Below, piece after piece: positions 17,995-26,398 of a stretch of 38,374 bases of DNA. Below the pieces are notes generated by a model that saw nothing but the letters and a program-made list of their open reading frames with translations, had not been told where the DNA came from and made no database searches. This stretch comes from Shewanella xiamenensis. Its GTDB lineage: Bacteria > Pseudomonadota > Gammaproteobacteria > Enterobacterales > Shewanellaceae. A program made the position numbers and the translations under genes. The stretch is from positions 1 to 38,374 of the forward strand of contig NZ_BMOP01000014.1 in the NCBI RefSeq assembly GCF_014647135.1. Direction: 5' to 3'. Numbering within the stretch: position 1 is the stretch's first letter; each line of letters opens with the position of its first letter.

Positions 17995-19161
17995 ATGAAT
18001 TTGCATGAGTATCAGGCAAAATCCTTATTTGCCGAATATGGTTTACCAGTGTCAGAAGGTTTTGCTTGTGATACAGCCCAAGAAGCTGTAGAAGCAGCTG
18101 GCCGTATTGGCGGAAATTTATGGGTTGTTAAGTGTCAAGTACACGCAGGCGGCCGCGGTAAAGCGGGTGGCGTTAAAGTCACTGGCGATAAAGAAGAAAT
18201 CAGAGCCTTTGCCGAACACTGGTTAGGCAAAAATCTGGTGACTTATCAAACAGATGAGAAAGGTCAGCCAGTTGCTAAAATTTTAGTAGAAAGCTGCACC
18301 GACATCGCTAACGAACTGTACTTAGGTGCAGTAGTTGACCGTAGCACCCGTCGTGTGGTGTTTATGGCATCAACTGAAGGCGGTGTTGAGATTGAGAAAG
18401 TGGCCGAAGAAACGCCAGAACTCATTCACAAAGCGATCATCGATCCCCTGACGGGTCCTCAGCCATACCAAGCGCGTGATCTTGGCTTCAAACTGGGCTT
18501 AAACCCAACTCAAATGAAGCAATTCACCAAGATCTTCATGGGTCTGGCAACGATGTTCGTTGATCACGATTTCGCACTGCTGGAAATCAACCCACTGGTT
18601 ATCACCACTGAAGGTAACCTGCACTGCTTAGACGGTAAAATTGGTATCGATGGCAACGCACTGTTCCGTCAGCCAAAAATCAAAGCAATGCACGATCCAT
18701 CACAGGATGACGCCCGTGAAGCTCACGCTGCAATGTTCGAACTGAACTATGTTGCGTTGGACGGAAACGTGGGTTGTATGGTGAACGGTGCTGGCCTAGC
18801 AATGGGTACTATGGACATCGTTAACCTGCACGGCGGCAAGCCAGCTAACTTCCTCGACGTAGGTGGTGGCGCGACGAAAGAACGTGTTGCTGAAGCATTC
18901 AAGATCATTCTGTCTGACAGCAATGTGAAAGCCGTTCTGGTTAACATCTTCGGTGGTATCGTACGTTGTGACATGATCGCAGAAGGTATCATTGGCGCGG
19001 TTAAAGAAGTTGGCGTTAAAGTTCCAGTTGTAGTGCGTTTAGAAGGTACTAACGCTGAATTAGGCCGTGAAGTATTAGCTAAATCAGGTCTTGATATCAT
19101 TGCAGCTAACAGTCTGACTGATGCGGCTGAGCAAGTAGTTAAAGCTGCGGAGGGCAAATAA
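17995..19161 (+). CDS. sucC: Succinyl-CoA synthetase beta subunit (ADP-forming)
   Basis: The 388-residue beta subunit has the E. coli length. An N-terminal ATP-grasp domain binds nucleotide (MNLHEYQAK at the start, [13 protein letters not shown] around residues 50-62). The C-terminal CoA-ligase domain carries the LDVGGGA segment and [10 protein letters not shown]. With SucD it converts succinyl-CoA to succinate with substrate-level phosphorylation. The ribosome-binding site is weak (GGAT). The stop codon TAA shares one base with the ATG of sucD (TAATG), so the two subunits are translationally coupled. Confidence 0.97.
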   Translation: MNLHEYQAKSLFAEYGLPVSEGFACDTAQEAVEAAGRIGGNLWVVKCQVHAGGRGKAGGVKVTGDKEEIRAFAEHWLGKNLVTYQTDEKGQPVAKILVESCTDIANELYLGAVVDRSTRRVVFMASTEGGVEIEKVAEETPELIHKAIIDPLTGPQPYQARDLGFKLGLNPTQMKQFTKIFMGLATMFVDHDFALLEINPLVITTEGNLHCLDGKIGIDGNALFRQPKIKAMHDPSQDDAREAHAAMFELNYVALDGNVGCMVNGAGLAMGTMDIVNLHGGKPANFLDVGGGATKERVAEAFKIILSDSNVKAVLVNIFGGIVRCDMIAEGIIGAVKEVGVKVPVVVRLEGTNAELGREVLAKSGLDIIAANSLTDAAEQVVKAAEGK

Positions 19162-20033
19162 TGTCTGTATTAATTAACAAAGATACCAAGGTAATTTGCC
19201 AAGGCTTTACCGGTGGTCAAGGTACTTTCCACTCTCAACAAGCTATCGATTACGGTACGCAAATGGTCGGTGGTGTATCTCCAGGTAAAGGCGGCAGCGA
19301 GCACTTAGGTCTGCCAGTGTTCAACACTGTGAAAGACGCTGTCGCTGCCACTGGCGCAACCGCTTCTGTTATCTACGTTCCAGCGCCTTTCTGTAAAGAC
19401 GCTATCCTCGAAGCTATCGACGGTGGTATTGAGCTTATCGTTTGTATCACTGAAGGTATCCCAACACTGGATATGCTGGAAGTGAAAGTGAAGCTAGAAG
19501 AAACTGGCGTTCGCATGATCGGTCCAAACTGCCCAGGTGTTATCACCCCAGGTGAATGTAAGATTGGTATTATGCCAGGTCACATCCACTTAAAAGGTAA
19601 AGTGGGTATCGTTTCTCGTTCTGGTACGCTGACCTATGAAGCGGTTAAGCAAACCACTGACGAAGGTTTCGGCCAATCTACTTGCGTAGGTATTGGTGGT
19701 GACCCAATTCCAGGCACTAACTTCATCGACGTATTGGAAATGTTCCAAAACGATCCACAGACAGAAGCCATCGTAATGATCGGTGAAATCGGTGGTACTG
19801 CTGAAGAAGAAGCGGCAGCTTATATCAAAGCTAACGTGACTAAACCAGTTGTTTCTTACATCGCGGGTGTTACTGCTCCTGCGGGTAAGCGTATGGGTCA
19901 CGCGGGTGCGATTATCGCCGGCGGTAAAGGTACTGCTGCTGACAAATTTGCTGCATTAGAAGCAGCGGGCGTGACCACCGTCCGCTCGTTAGCGGATATC
20001 GGCAAAGCGCTGCGTGCTAAAACCGGTTGGTAA
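19161..20033 (+). CDS. sucD: Succinyl-CoA synthetase alpha subunit
   Basis: The 290-residue alpha subunit has an N-terminal CoA-binding Rossmann domain ([19 protein letters not shown]) and a C-terminal ligase domain. The phosphorylated active-site histidine is H247 in [10 protein letters not shown], matching H246 of E. coli. A GGAGGG ribosome-binding site lies within the end of sucC, and the start overlaps the sucC stop by one base. It is the last gene of the sdh-suc operon and is followed by a strong terminator. Confidence 0.97.
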   Translation: MSVLINKDTKVICQGFTGGQGTFHSQQAIDYGTQMVGGVSPGKGGSEHLGLPVFNTVKDAVAATGATASVIYVPAPFCKDAILEAIDGGIELIVCITEGIPTLDMLEVKVKLEETGVRMIGPNCPGVITPGECKIGIMPGHIHLKGKVGIVSRSGTLTYEAVKQTTDEGFGQSTCVGIGGDPIPGTNFIDVLEMFQNDPQTEAIVMIGEIGGTAEEEAAAYIKANVTKPVVSYIAGVTAPAGKRMGHAGAIIAGGKGTAADKFAALEAAGVTTVRSLADIGKALRAKTGW

Positions 20034-20051
20034 TCTAACCGTTAACACACG

Positions 20052-20076
20052 AAAAGGCGCCTAAGGCGCCTTTTTT
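20052..20076 (+). terminator. Terminator of the sdh-suc operon
   Basis: A 10-bp stem (20052-20061 with 20065-20074, AAAAGGCGCC) with a TAA loop is followed by a run of six T. It lies 18 bp after the sucD stop. Confidence 0.95.
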
Positions 20077-20410
20077 ATTGTGCATCTGTTAGCCAGTACT
20101 CTGGTGGAAGTGTGAGAATGGACAAAGCTAACACCATGCAGGCTAGCATTTTAGTTGGCAAAGGGTTAGATTGGGGTTCTCTACTGGGCGTCATAATCTG
20201 ATTGACGTGCAAATGTATCCGTAGAGCCACAACCCTAAGCCTTACGCTTATGGCCCCATGGCTGTTCAGCTATAAATCTTGTACTTAATTATCACTCGAT
20301 TGCGGCATTAAGCTGCGAGCGTATTTTTATTGGCTTATCCCATTGGGGGAGGATAAGCCCAGAGCAGATGGCTAACCCTAAGGGGCATCTATTTACATGA
20401 GGGAAAGACT
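20077..20410 (+). promoter_or_regulatory. rnk upstream region with leader hairpin
   Basis: No gene is supported in this 334-bp stretch after the sucD terminator. Near its right end a 9-bp perfect inverted repeat (20332-20340 with 20351-20359, GGCTTATCC) has a 10-nt loop containing a G run. About seven bases later a second, weaker imperfect hairpin brings together AGATG and CATCT (20366-20390). Both lie 20-80 bp before the rnk start and would be in its leader if transcription starts upstream. A regulatory role is only inferred. Confidence 0.35.
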
Positions 20411-20818
20411 GTGAAAACGCCAAAGATTATTATTTCAGAAATCGATTTAGAAAGACTCGAGCGTCTGCTGGAGTCATTACCTGCGAATGCATTTCCGGGA
20501 CGTGCAGCATTGGAGGCGGAACTCGACCGAGCAGACATTGTGCCTGCAGCGCAGATGCCCGCTAATGTGGTGACGATGAATTCTGAAGTGAAATTTAGTG
20601 TGTCATCCAGTAACGACACTTTTTGTTTGCGTTTAGTTTATCCTAAGGATGCGACGGGTGAGGGCACGATTTCCATCCTCGCTCCCGTAGGCAGCGCCTT
20701 ATTGGGCTTATCACAAGGTGATGAAATCGAGTGGCCAGGCCCTGGGGGCTCAATGGTAAAAGTCCGTATTGAAGAAATTGTTTATCAGCCAGAGCGTAGC
20801 GGTGATTTTCATCGTTAG
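20411..20818 (+). CDS. rnk: Regulator of nucleoside diphosphate kinase (Rnk), GreA/B-like
   Basis: The 135-residue protein aligns end to end with E. coli Rnk (136 aa): an N-terminal helical hairpin (ISEIDLERLERLLE, residues 8-21) and a C-terminal Gre-factor FKBP-like fold with VVTMNSEVKF (53-62) and APVGSALLGLSQGDEIEWPGPGG. Rnk proteins bind RNA polymerase near the secondary channel without the cleavage activity of GreA/GreB. Their name comes from effects on nucleoside diphosphate kinase levels. The start is GTG with AGGGAAAG upstream. Confidence 0.92.
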   Translation: MKTPKIIISEIDLERLERLLESLPANAFPGRAALEAELDRADIVPAAQMPANVVTMNSEVKFSVSSSNDTFCLRLVYPKDATGEGTISILAPVGSALLGLSQGDEIEWPGPGGSMVKVRIEEIVYQPERSGDFHR

Positions 20819-20856
20819 TCGCTAAGCTGGACATGAGTGAGTATATAGAGGGCAAT

Positions 20857-21369
20857 ATGAAGGAAGCCAATATGATTATACAGACAGAGCGTTTAATTCT
20901 TAGACCCTTTACCGAGCAGGATATCGATGCCCTCTATTTGATGAACAGTAACTCTGCGATGTTGAAATATATTCCAACCGAGCCTTTTACTGAGCGTGAG
21001 CAAGCTCGTGAACTGTTCCACAATGTGATCCTTCAGGATTATCAACAACGGGGATTTGGCCGCTGGGCTGTTGAGCATAAGGCTGATAGCAAGGTGATTG
21101 GTTTTTGTGGGCCAAAATTTATTCCTGAGTTTAACGAAGTCGAAATTGGCTATCGTTATTTTCCTGAATATTGGGGCAAAGGCATCGGTACCGAAGCTGC
21201 TCAAGCAGCAATCAGCGTGTTCCCGCAGTTTGGCATTACGCAAATCATCGCTTTGATCTTAGAGGGGAATTTAGGTTCTGAAGCAGTGGCTAAACGCATA
21301 GGAATGCATTGGCGTGAACCTAGCGAGTTTATGGGGTATAAAGTCAACGTCTACGCCAAAACTTTATAA
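20857..21369 (+). CDS. GNAT-family N-acetyltransferase, RimJ/RimL type
   Basis: This acetyl-CoA-dependent acetyltransferase of unknown substrate opens with IIQTERLILRPFTEQD, typical of the RimJ/RimL branch. It carries the acetyl-CoA pyrophosphate-binding motif in EYWGKGIGTEA and a later NLGSEAVAKRIGM segment. There is no signal peptide. Three in-frame ATGs compete: 20833, 20857 (GAGGG four bases before) and 20872 (AGGAAG five bases before). I chose 20857, giving 170 residues; 20872 is nearly as good. It lies about 40 bp after rnk and may be co-transcribed with it. The terminator after it is shared with fur. Confidence 0.88.
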   Translation: MKEANMIIQTERLILRPFTEQDIDALYLMNSNSAMLKYIPTEPFTEREQARELFHNVILQDYQQRGFGRWAVEHKADSKVIGFCGPKFIPEFNEVEIGYRYFPEYWGKGIGTEAAQAAISVFPQFGITQIIALILEGNLGSEAVAKRIGMHWREPSEFMGYKVNVYAKTL

Positions 21370-21386
21370 CTAACCATTTGTATTTT

Positions 21387-21417
21387 AAAAAAAACCAGCC
21401 GATGGCTGGTTTTTTTT
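21387..21417. terminator. Bidirectional terminator between the GNAT gene and fur
   Basis: A stem of A-run plus CCAGCC (21387-21400) pairs with GGCTGG plus T-run (21404-21417) around a GAT loop. It gives a T tract on both strands and serves the convergent GNAT gene and fur. Confidence 0.93.
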
Positions 21418-21467
21418 ATGATATAGCTTACAGCTAAGACACTATTGAAATATGCCTTCGAGCGAAC

Positions 21468-21899
21468 TTATTCGTCGTTATGATCACAGGTGTCGTTTGT
21501 GCAATGGCCGTACAAATATAAACTGTGGTTTGTCAGCTTAATATTATGCTTACTGGCCAATTCTTCTTGACGACGTTCGATCACTTCATCTGAAAATTCA
21601 ATTACTTTACCGCAAGACAGGCAAACTAAGTGATCGTGGTGATGCTGAGTCGATAACTCGAACACGGCTTTACCACTTTCAAAGTGGTGACGACTGACTA
21701 TGCCGGCATCATCAAACTGGTTTAATACACGGTAAACTGTCGCTAGACCAATTTCTTCGCCTAAATCGAGCAGTTTCTTATATAAGTCTTCTGCACTGAT
21801 ATGTTGGTTTTCAGGTCCTTGCATCAGTTCTAGGATCTTGACTCGTGGCAGGGTGATTTTCAAACCGGCTTTTTTTAGCGCTTGATTTCCATCTGTCAT
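21468..21899 (-). CDS. fur: Ferric uptake regulator Fur
   Basis: This 143-residue iron-responsive repressor has an N-terminal winged-helix DNA-binding domain (about 1-82, with LATVYRVLNQFD as recognition helix) and a C-terminal metal-binding dimerisation domain. The HHHDH motif is at 86-90, followed by C93 and C96 (CLSC), and a further cysteine pair lies near the C-terminus (HCTNDTC). These are classical Fur rather than Zur or PerR features. It is single-gene and minus-strand. The 256-bp upstream region shows no obvious 19-bp Fur box, so autoregulation is not evident. Confidence 0.96.
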   Translation of the reverse strand: MTDGNQALKKAGLKITLPRVKILELMQGPENQHISAEDLYKKLLDLGEEIGLATVYRVLNQFDDAGIVSRHHFESGKAVFELSTQHHHDHLVCLSCGKVIEFSDEVIERRQEELASKHNIKLTNHSLYLYGHCTNDTCDHNDE

Positions 21900-22155
21900 T
21901 GCTAATCTCTTGATTGCAGAACCAATAGGTTCATCCGTGGATAGTGATTGCCATTATAGAGGCTCAAATTAAAAACTTAAACCTTTGTTCTAGCTTTATG
22001 GGGCTATATGCAGATAAATTGTGTTACTGAGCGTGAAATCGCAATAAATTGCGGCAATTCAAGCATAGTTTTTGTAAGGTTATACCAAGGAATAATGTTC
22101 AGGATGCGAAAAATTCGGGACAATAAATAGAATAATTACAATAAAAGGAAACAGT

Positions 22156-22902
22156 ATGTACAAACATATTGTGGTATTAACTGGCGCGGGTATTTCTGCC
22201 GAGTCGGGATTACGAACTTTTCGCGATCAAGATGGATTGTGGGAGGAGCATCATATTGAAGATGTAGCCACCCCCGAAGGTTATGCCCGAGATGCCGAGC
22301 TTGTTGAACGTTTCTATAACAGCCGTTGGGAGCAGTTACACAGTGGTACTGTGATGCCTAATGCGGCTCATGAAGCGTTAGCCAAGTTAGAGGCTGAGTT
22401 TTCTGGACAGTTATTGGTTGTCACCCAAAATATTGATAATTTACATGAGCGGGCTGGATCGCGTCGCTTACTGCATATGCATGGGGAATTATCTAAAGGC
22501 CGCTGTCCTCGCTCCCGTCAGACCTTTTTATTAAGAGAACCCTTTGGGGTAAACAACTGTTGTACGTGTTGTATTCCTGCACAAAGGTTACGTCCCCATG
22601 TGGTGTGGTTTGGTGAAATGCCGTTAGGCATGGATAGAATTCACGATGCGCTCGATAATTGTGATTTATTTATCGCCATTGGTACCTCGGGCACGGTATA
22701 TCCCGCTGCGGGTTTTGTTGACACGGCAAATCATCATGGGGCGCAAACTGTCGAGGTTAATTTACAATCGCCTGATCGACACAGCCAGTTTCAATATCAT
22801 TTAACCGGTAAGGCAGGGAATATCGTACCTAGATTAGTCGATACAATTCTTGCTGGGCGTGTTATTGGCTCCGATTTAGCCGAGCCTGATTTAAAAGAAT
22901 GA
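22156..22902 (+). CDS. cobB: NAD-dependent protein deacylase, sirtuin (CobB)
   Basis: The 248-residue sirtuin removes lysine acyl groups using NAD. Motifs are in order: NAD-binding GAGISAESGLRTFRD (10-24), Y54 and R57 in FYNSR (the pair that binds succinyl and malonyl groups in class III sirtuins), TQNIDNLHERAG, catalytic H109 in HMHGEL, and GTSGTVYPAAGF. In the zinc region the first pair is reduced to one cysteine (GRCPRS), while the second part is cysteine-rich (NNCCTCC). The E. coli enzyme is similarly irregular there as I recall it. Its stop overlaps the next gene by four bases. Targets such as acetyl-CoA synthetase are not in the window. Confidence 0.94.
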   Translation: MYKHIVVLTGAGISAESGLRTFRDQDGLWEEHHIEDVATPEGYARDAELVERFYNSRWEQLHSGTVMPNAAHEALAKLEAEFSGQLLVVTQNIDNLHERAGSRRLLHMHGELSKGRCPRSRQTFLLREPFGVNNCCTCCIPAQRLRPHVVWFGEMPLGMDRIHDALDNCDLFIAIGTSGTVYPAAGFVDTANHHGAQTVEVNLQSPDRHSQFQYHLTGKAGNIVPRLVDTILAGRVIGSDLAEPDLKE

Positions 22903-23363
22903 GCAACGAGCCCATGACGCAAAAACTGGCGATTATCATGCGTGGCTTGCCGGGCTGCGGTAAATCCTATTGGGTTGAACAGTTTGTCGCTAATCTGCCG
23001 TTAGAATATGCGCTGCGCGTCCGTCAAGGTGGTATTTTCTCGACCGACAGTTTTTTTTACGAGGGAGAGGTGTATCGATTCGATGCGAAAAAACTTTCCG
23101 AATACCATCAACGTAATTTAACTGCATTTATTCAAGCACTCAGCAATGCCCAGCCTGTGGTGATTTGTGATAATACTAATCTCTGCCGCTGGGAGTACAT
23201 GGCTTACGAGGCCGCAGCCAAAGCCCTTGGCTATCAAGTGCGAATTATACTTGTTGGTAATCCATCAGATCCTGTTCATCAAAAACTGTGTGCTGAACGT
23301 AATCGTCACGGTGTGCCGTTAATTCAAATTCGCAGGATGGCAAAACAATTTGAGGATTGTTAA
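22899..23363 (+). CDS. Small P-loop kinase of N4BP2 / polynucleotide-kinase type
   Basis: The 154-residue ATP-binding protein has Walker A GLPGCGKS (16-23, K22). It also has FSTDSFFYEGEVYRFDAKKLSEYH, the segment DNTNLCRWEYM (a D-N-T-N motif), and a C-terminal RNRHGVPLIQIRRM arginine-containing lid. I recognise these as the pattern of the kinase domain of eukaryotic NEDD4-binding protein 2 and bacterial AAA_33-type kinases related to polynucleotide kinase. It is a single domain with no phosphatase or nuclease. The ATG overlaps the cobB stop (ATGA), so it is co-translated with the sirtuin. An alternative start is ATG at 22914. The substrate (RNA 5' end, nucleotide or other) is unknown. Confidence 0.78.
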   Translation: MSNEPMTQKLAIIMRGLPGCGKSYWVEQFVANLPLEYALRVRQGGIFSTDSFFYEGEVYRFDAKKLSEYHQRNLTAFIQALSNAQPVVICDNTNLCRWEYMAYEAAAKALGYQVRIILVGNPSDPVHQKLCAERNRHGVPLIQIRRMAKQFEDC

Positions 23364-23514
23364 CTTTCCTTTGTTTGTCATCTTTTGGTGTTATCTTCGA
23401 TTCAAAATTAATGTCCAAGCCCCTGAGTAAGAGTTTCATAAGCTTGATCTTAATGACAGTTTCCCTTTTATTTGTCGATTATACTACGGCGAGTTAGTTC
23501 CTCTGGAGTGTACC

Positions 23515-23877
23515 TTGTTAACAAAACTGCTGCTCACCCTCGCCGTCATCATTATGGCGATTTTGCTGCTCGCTAAACGTAAGCCTGGTGTGGTTCAAGC
23601 GTCATTACAAAATACGCCTGTGTTGCCGAGTCTATTGCGGCGCTACGCTATGAGTGGGGTATTTTTACTGCTTGGGCTTTGTGTTTTAAGCTACAGTGTG
23701 TGGTATTGGCACGATCAGCATAAAGTGGTGACCGTGACAATTGTATCCCCATCGGGTGACAGTTTCGGTGTTTATCATGCCCGTAAAGGTGATATCTCAG
23801 AAGCAAAGATGGTCACGGTTGAGGGGGTACATATTCGTTTTTCAAATGCTGAGCGACTAGAGATCCTCGAAGACTAA
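23515..23877 (+). CDS. Hypothetical two-helix membrane protein
   Basis: I do not recognise a family for this 120-residue protein. A first hydrophobic helix spans about residues 2-20, followed by KRKPG, a loop with an RR pair, a second helix at about 45-66 and a C-terminal domain of some 50 residues (VVTVTIVSPSGD... to the end) that reads as beta-rich. The positive-inside rule puts the loop in the cytoplasm and both ends outside, so the C-terminal domain is probably periplasmic. The start is TTG with GGAG seven bases upstream. It lies 151 bp after the kinase gene and 126 bp before corA. Confidence 0.65.
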   Translation: MLTKLLLTLAVIIMAILLLAKRKPGVVQASLQNTPVLPSLLRRYAMSGVFLLLGLCVLSYSVWYWHDQHKVVTVTIVSPSGDSFGVYHARKGDISEAKMVTVEGVHIRFSNAERLEILED

Positions 23878-24003
23878 GGCATATTTATTTTACGAATTTA
23901 TCTCTCCCGCCTTTTCATTGCGAAGTTATGCGTTAAACTAGCGACAATTTTTTAGCCTGCACTTAAGTGGACTTTTTAGCTTAAGTTTTTTTCAGGAGGA
24001 CAC

Positions 24004-24951
24004 ATGATTACTGCCTACGTCTATAAAAACCGTCAGTTAACGGTGACAGAGATTAACACTCAGGACAGTATTCCGGCGTCGACCATATGGTTGGATCTTT
24101 ATAAACCTGATGATGCAGAGCGAGAGTGGTTAAGTCATTTTTCAGTTGAAGAAGTGCCAGACGAAGAAGATATCAACGAGATTGAGGCGTCGGCACGTTT
24201 TTATCAAAACAGCGACGGGCTGCATATCAATTCCTTATTCCCACAACGGGTGGGGCAAGATGTGCGTGGGGTGAACGTTTCCTTTAACCTGCGTACTAAT
24301 TTTCTACTGACTATCCGCGAAGAGGATGTCGGACTTATCCGCCTATTACGAAACTATCTGCGGTTAGGTCGGCTAGAAGTATCAACCCCTCAGGAATTGT
24401 TTCTCGAACTATTTAATTTAAAAGTGGATTATCTCTCTGACTTGATCGAAGACGTGTATACCGTGCTTGAAAATGTCGGTGAGCAGGTTTTTGACAGTGA
24501 AGAGCTTGATGATGTGTTTAAGCTGATCACATTGCAAGAAGACTCCAACGGTAAGATTCGCTTAAGTTTGCTCGATACCCAGCGCTCACTACGTTATATG
24601 CAGCGATATTACCGCGGGCAATTATCCGATGAACACTTAAAAGACTTACGTGAAATGCTCTCGGACATTGAGTCTTTAATGCCACACAGCCAGTTTATCT
24701 TCGACAAGTTAAACTTCTTGCTGGATGCTGCGATGGGTTTTAGTGGATTACAGCAGAATAAGATCATCAAAATTTTCTCGGTCGCTGCCGTTGTCTTTCT
24801 GCCTCCGACACTGATCGCGAGTAGCTACGGAATGAACTTTAATGGTATGCCCGAGCTAGAATGGCAATATGGTTATCCGATGGCGATTCTAATGATGCTT
24901 GCGAGCGCTGCGGGGACTTACTTTTTCTTTAAGCGTAAGCATTGGCTGTAA
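24004..24951 (+). CDS. corA: Magnesium/cobalt transporter CorA
   Basis: This 315-residue CorA channel protein has the length of the E. coli protein (316). It has a long soluble N-terminal funnel domain (EIEASARFYQNSDGLHI, DTQRSLRYM, DIESLMPHSQFIFDKLNFLLDAAMGF) and two C-terminal transmembrane helices with the selectivity motif YGMNFNGMPE between them. It ends with the basic tail FFKRKHWL. It forms a pentamer that lets Mg2+ into the cytosol. An AGGAGG ribosome-binding site lies directly upstream. It is followed by a strong terminator. A PhoPQ-like system lies 3.5 kb away. Confidence 0.96.
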   Translation: MITAYVYKNRQLTVTEINTQDSIPASTIWLDLYKPDDAEREWLSHFSVEEVPDEEDINEIEASARFYQNSDGLHINSLFPQRVGQDVRGVNVSFNLRTNFLLTIREEDVGLIRLLRNYLRLGRLEVSTPQELFLELFNLKVDYLSDLIEDVYTVLENVGEQVFDSEELDDVFKLITLQEDSNGKIRLSLLDTQRSLRYMQRYYRGQLSDEHLKDLREMLSDIESLMPHSQFIFDKLNFLLDAAMGFSGLQQNKIIKIFSVAAVVFLPPTLIASSYGMNFNGMPELEWQYGYPMAILMMLASAAGTYFFFKRKHWL

Positions 24952-24984
24952 TTGGTCAATTTGATTTAATCGCAAAGTATTAGC

Positions 24985-25012
24985 AAAAAGCCGGAGTTTC
25001 TCCGGCTTTTTT
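24985..25012. terminator. Bidirectional terminator between corA and the HD-GYP gene
   Basis: A stem AAAAAGCCGGAG (24985-24996) pairs with CTCCGGCTTTTT around a TTT loop, ending in six T on the plus strand and five on the minus strand. It ends the convergent corA and HD-GYP units. Confidence 0.95.
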
Positions 25013-25019
25013 ATGGGGA

Positions 25020-26282
25020 TTATTTGCGGCTATCGCCACCAAAGTAATAACTGACGCGTTCCCGAGGGTTGAGATATTCGTGAACTTTTTCAGGTAGTGC
25101 CGCGGGAGGAAGGCAGCGGACGATACTGATCCCTTCGATTTCAAGATCAACGATAGGCGCTTGATCTTTTGGCACTAATGCATCGTAAACGAGAATTTTA
25201 GGGCAAAGTAGTTTTTGCAAGTTAACCGACATCACCATCGCATATTGGCCGCTTGACAATTCCACCACACTTCCGGGGGGATAAATGCCAAGCATCTTGA
25301 TCATTTTGCCAATATATTCCTGATTTAATTTCGTTTTATATTGTTTATACAAGTGTCCCAACGCGGCGTATGGCATACGAGCTTTACCCTGATTACCTGG
25401 GTAACACAGGGAGTCATATTCATTCACCACTGCTAATAGCTGGGACATCTTATCAAGATCCGTTTCCTGCAATCCCTTGGGGTAACCTGTGCCATCAAGA
25501 AACTCATGGTGATTGGTGATAGCAGGGAAGGCAGCCTCAGGGAAATTCTCAGCCAGTTTGAGTAAATCAATCCCAAGAAGGGGATGTTGCTTAATAAAAT
25601 TAAGCTCAGGCGCAGACCAAGGTGTGGTCTTTTTCAAAATCTGCGGTGGCACTTTGAGTTTACCCACATCATGAAATAGCGCACTTAAACCGATTAATTC
25701 AATTTCACTTCGGTCCCATTCCATCTCTTTAGCAATCAGCATGGCGAGTATGGCAACGTTTAATGAATGGTAGTAAATACTCTCATCCTGTTTGGCGTCA
25801 CTCATTAAGTGCAGTACTAGATTATCGGAAGTTAACAGCTGTTCCACCATACTGTGGACTAACACCTTAGCATCATCAACGGCATTCAATGGTCGATTGC
25901 GTAGTTTAGAAATCATACTGCGCATCATGGCCACTGAACGGGTGAAGTTTTGTTCCGTTTTATGAATATCTCGGCGGAGTTTTTTCTGGACTTCGATTTG
26001 CTCAGCCTTATAGACATCCATATCATTTTTAAGATCGTGCAGTTCTGGACTCGGTGGCAGCTTGATAGGGTTAATGGCCTCAGGATTTAGCGGTGCGGTT
26101 TCACTGCGCTCTAAATCGACAATTACGTGTTCAATACCGAGATTTTTAATTAATTCAATTTGCGCAGCCTGTTTTATGTGAAAGCTACTGAATAAAAAAG
26201 GATGATCTTTCCAAGCAACGGGTAACCGCACAAAATTACCCACTTGTAATTGATGAATTGATACTTTACAGCTTTTTTTCAT
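25020..26282 (-). CDS. HD-GYP domain protein, putative cyclic-di-GMP phosphodiesterase
   Basis: The 420-residue cytosolic protein starts with a DUF3391-like N-terminal domain (about 1-130: VSIHQLQVGNFVRLP, then a charged coiled-coil-like stretch QKKLRRDIHKTEQN). An HD-GYP domain covers about 150-340. Metal-binding and signature motifs are intact: H204-D205 in HDVGKL, H258-H259 in NHHEFLDGTGYP, with GYP at 266-268. Such domains linearise cyclic di-GMP to pGpG or GMP and influence motility and biofilm formation. There is no receiver domain or membrane anchor. It is divergent from the oxygenase gene and convergent with corA. Catalytic activity is inferred from motif conservation only. Confidence 0.92.
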   Translation of the reverse strand: MKKSCKVSIHQLQVGNFVRLPVAWKDHPFLFSSFHIKQAAQIELIKNLGIEHVIVDLERSETAPLNPEAINPIKLPPSPELHDLKNDMDVYKAEQIEVQKKLRRDIHKTEQNFTRSVAMMRSMISKLRNRPLNAVDDAKVLVHSMVEQLLTSDNLVLHLMSDAKQDESIYYHSLNVAILAMLIAKEMEWDRSEIELIGLSALFHDVGKLKVPPQILKKTTPWSAPELNFIKQHPLLGIDLLKLAENFPEAAFPAITNHHEFLDGTGYPKGLQETDLDKMSQLLAVVNEYDSLCYPGNQGKARMPYAALGHLYKQYKTKLNQEYIGKMIKMLGIYPPGSVVELSSGQYAMVMSVNLQKLLCPKILVYDALVPKDQAPIVDLEIEGISIVRCLPPAALPEKVHEYLNPRERVSYYFGGDSRK

Positions 26283-26398
26283 ATTTTTGTTATCGTGAAG
26301 CCAATGGCGTTATTTTATATCAATGGTGCAGCTTTACAATTACTTAACTAACATGTCAGCATAGTAAGATTGGAAAATAACCGAAGCATTGAGCCTAT

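Noticed and set aside
20118..20225. Possible 35-codon small protein after the sucD terminator (ATG at 20118 with GGTGGAAG upstream)
   Set aside because: Only a plausible ribosome-binding site supports it. The peptide has no recognisable feature and I have no conservation data.
22040..22053. Palindrome CGCAATAAATTGCG between fur and cobB as a Fur box
   Set aside because: It does not match the GATAATGATAATCATTATC consensus. Its position more than 130 bp from fur and 100 bp from cobB makes a role uncertain.
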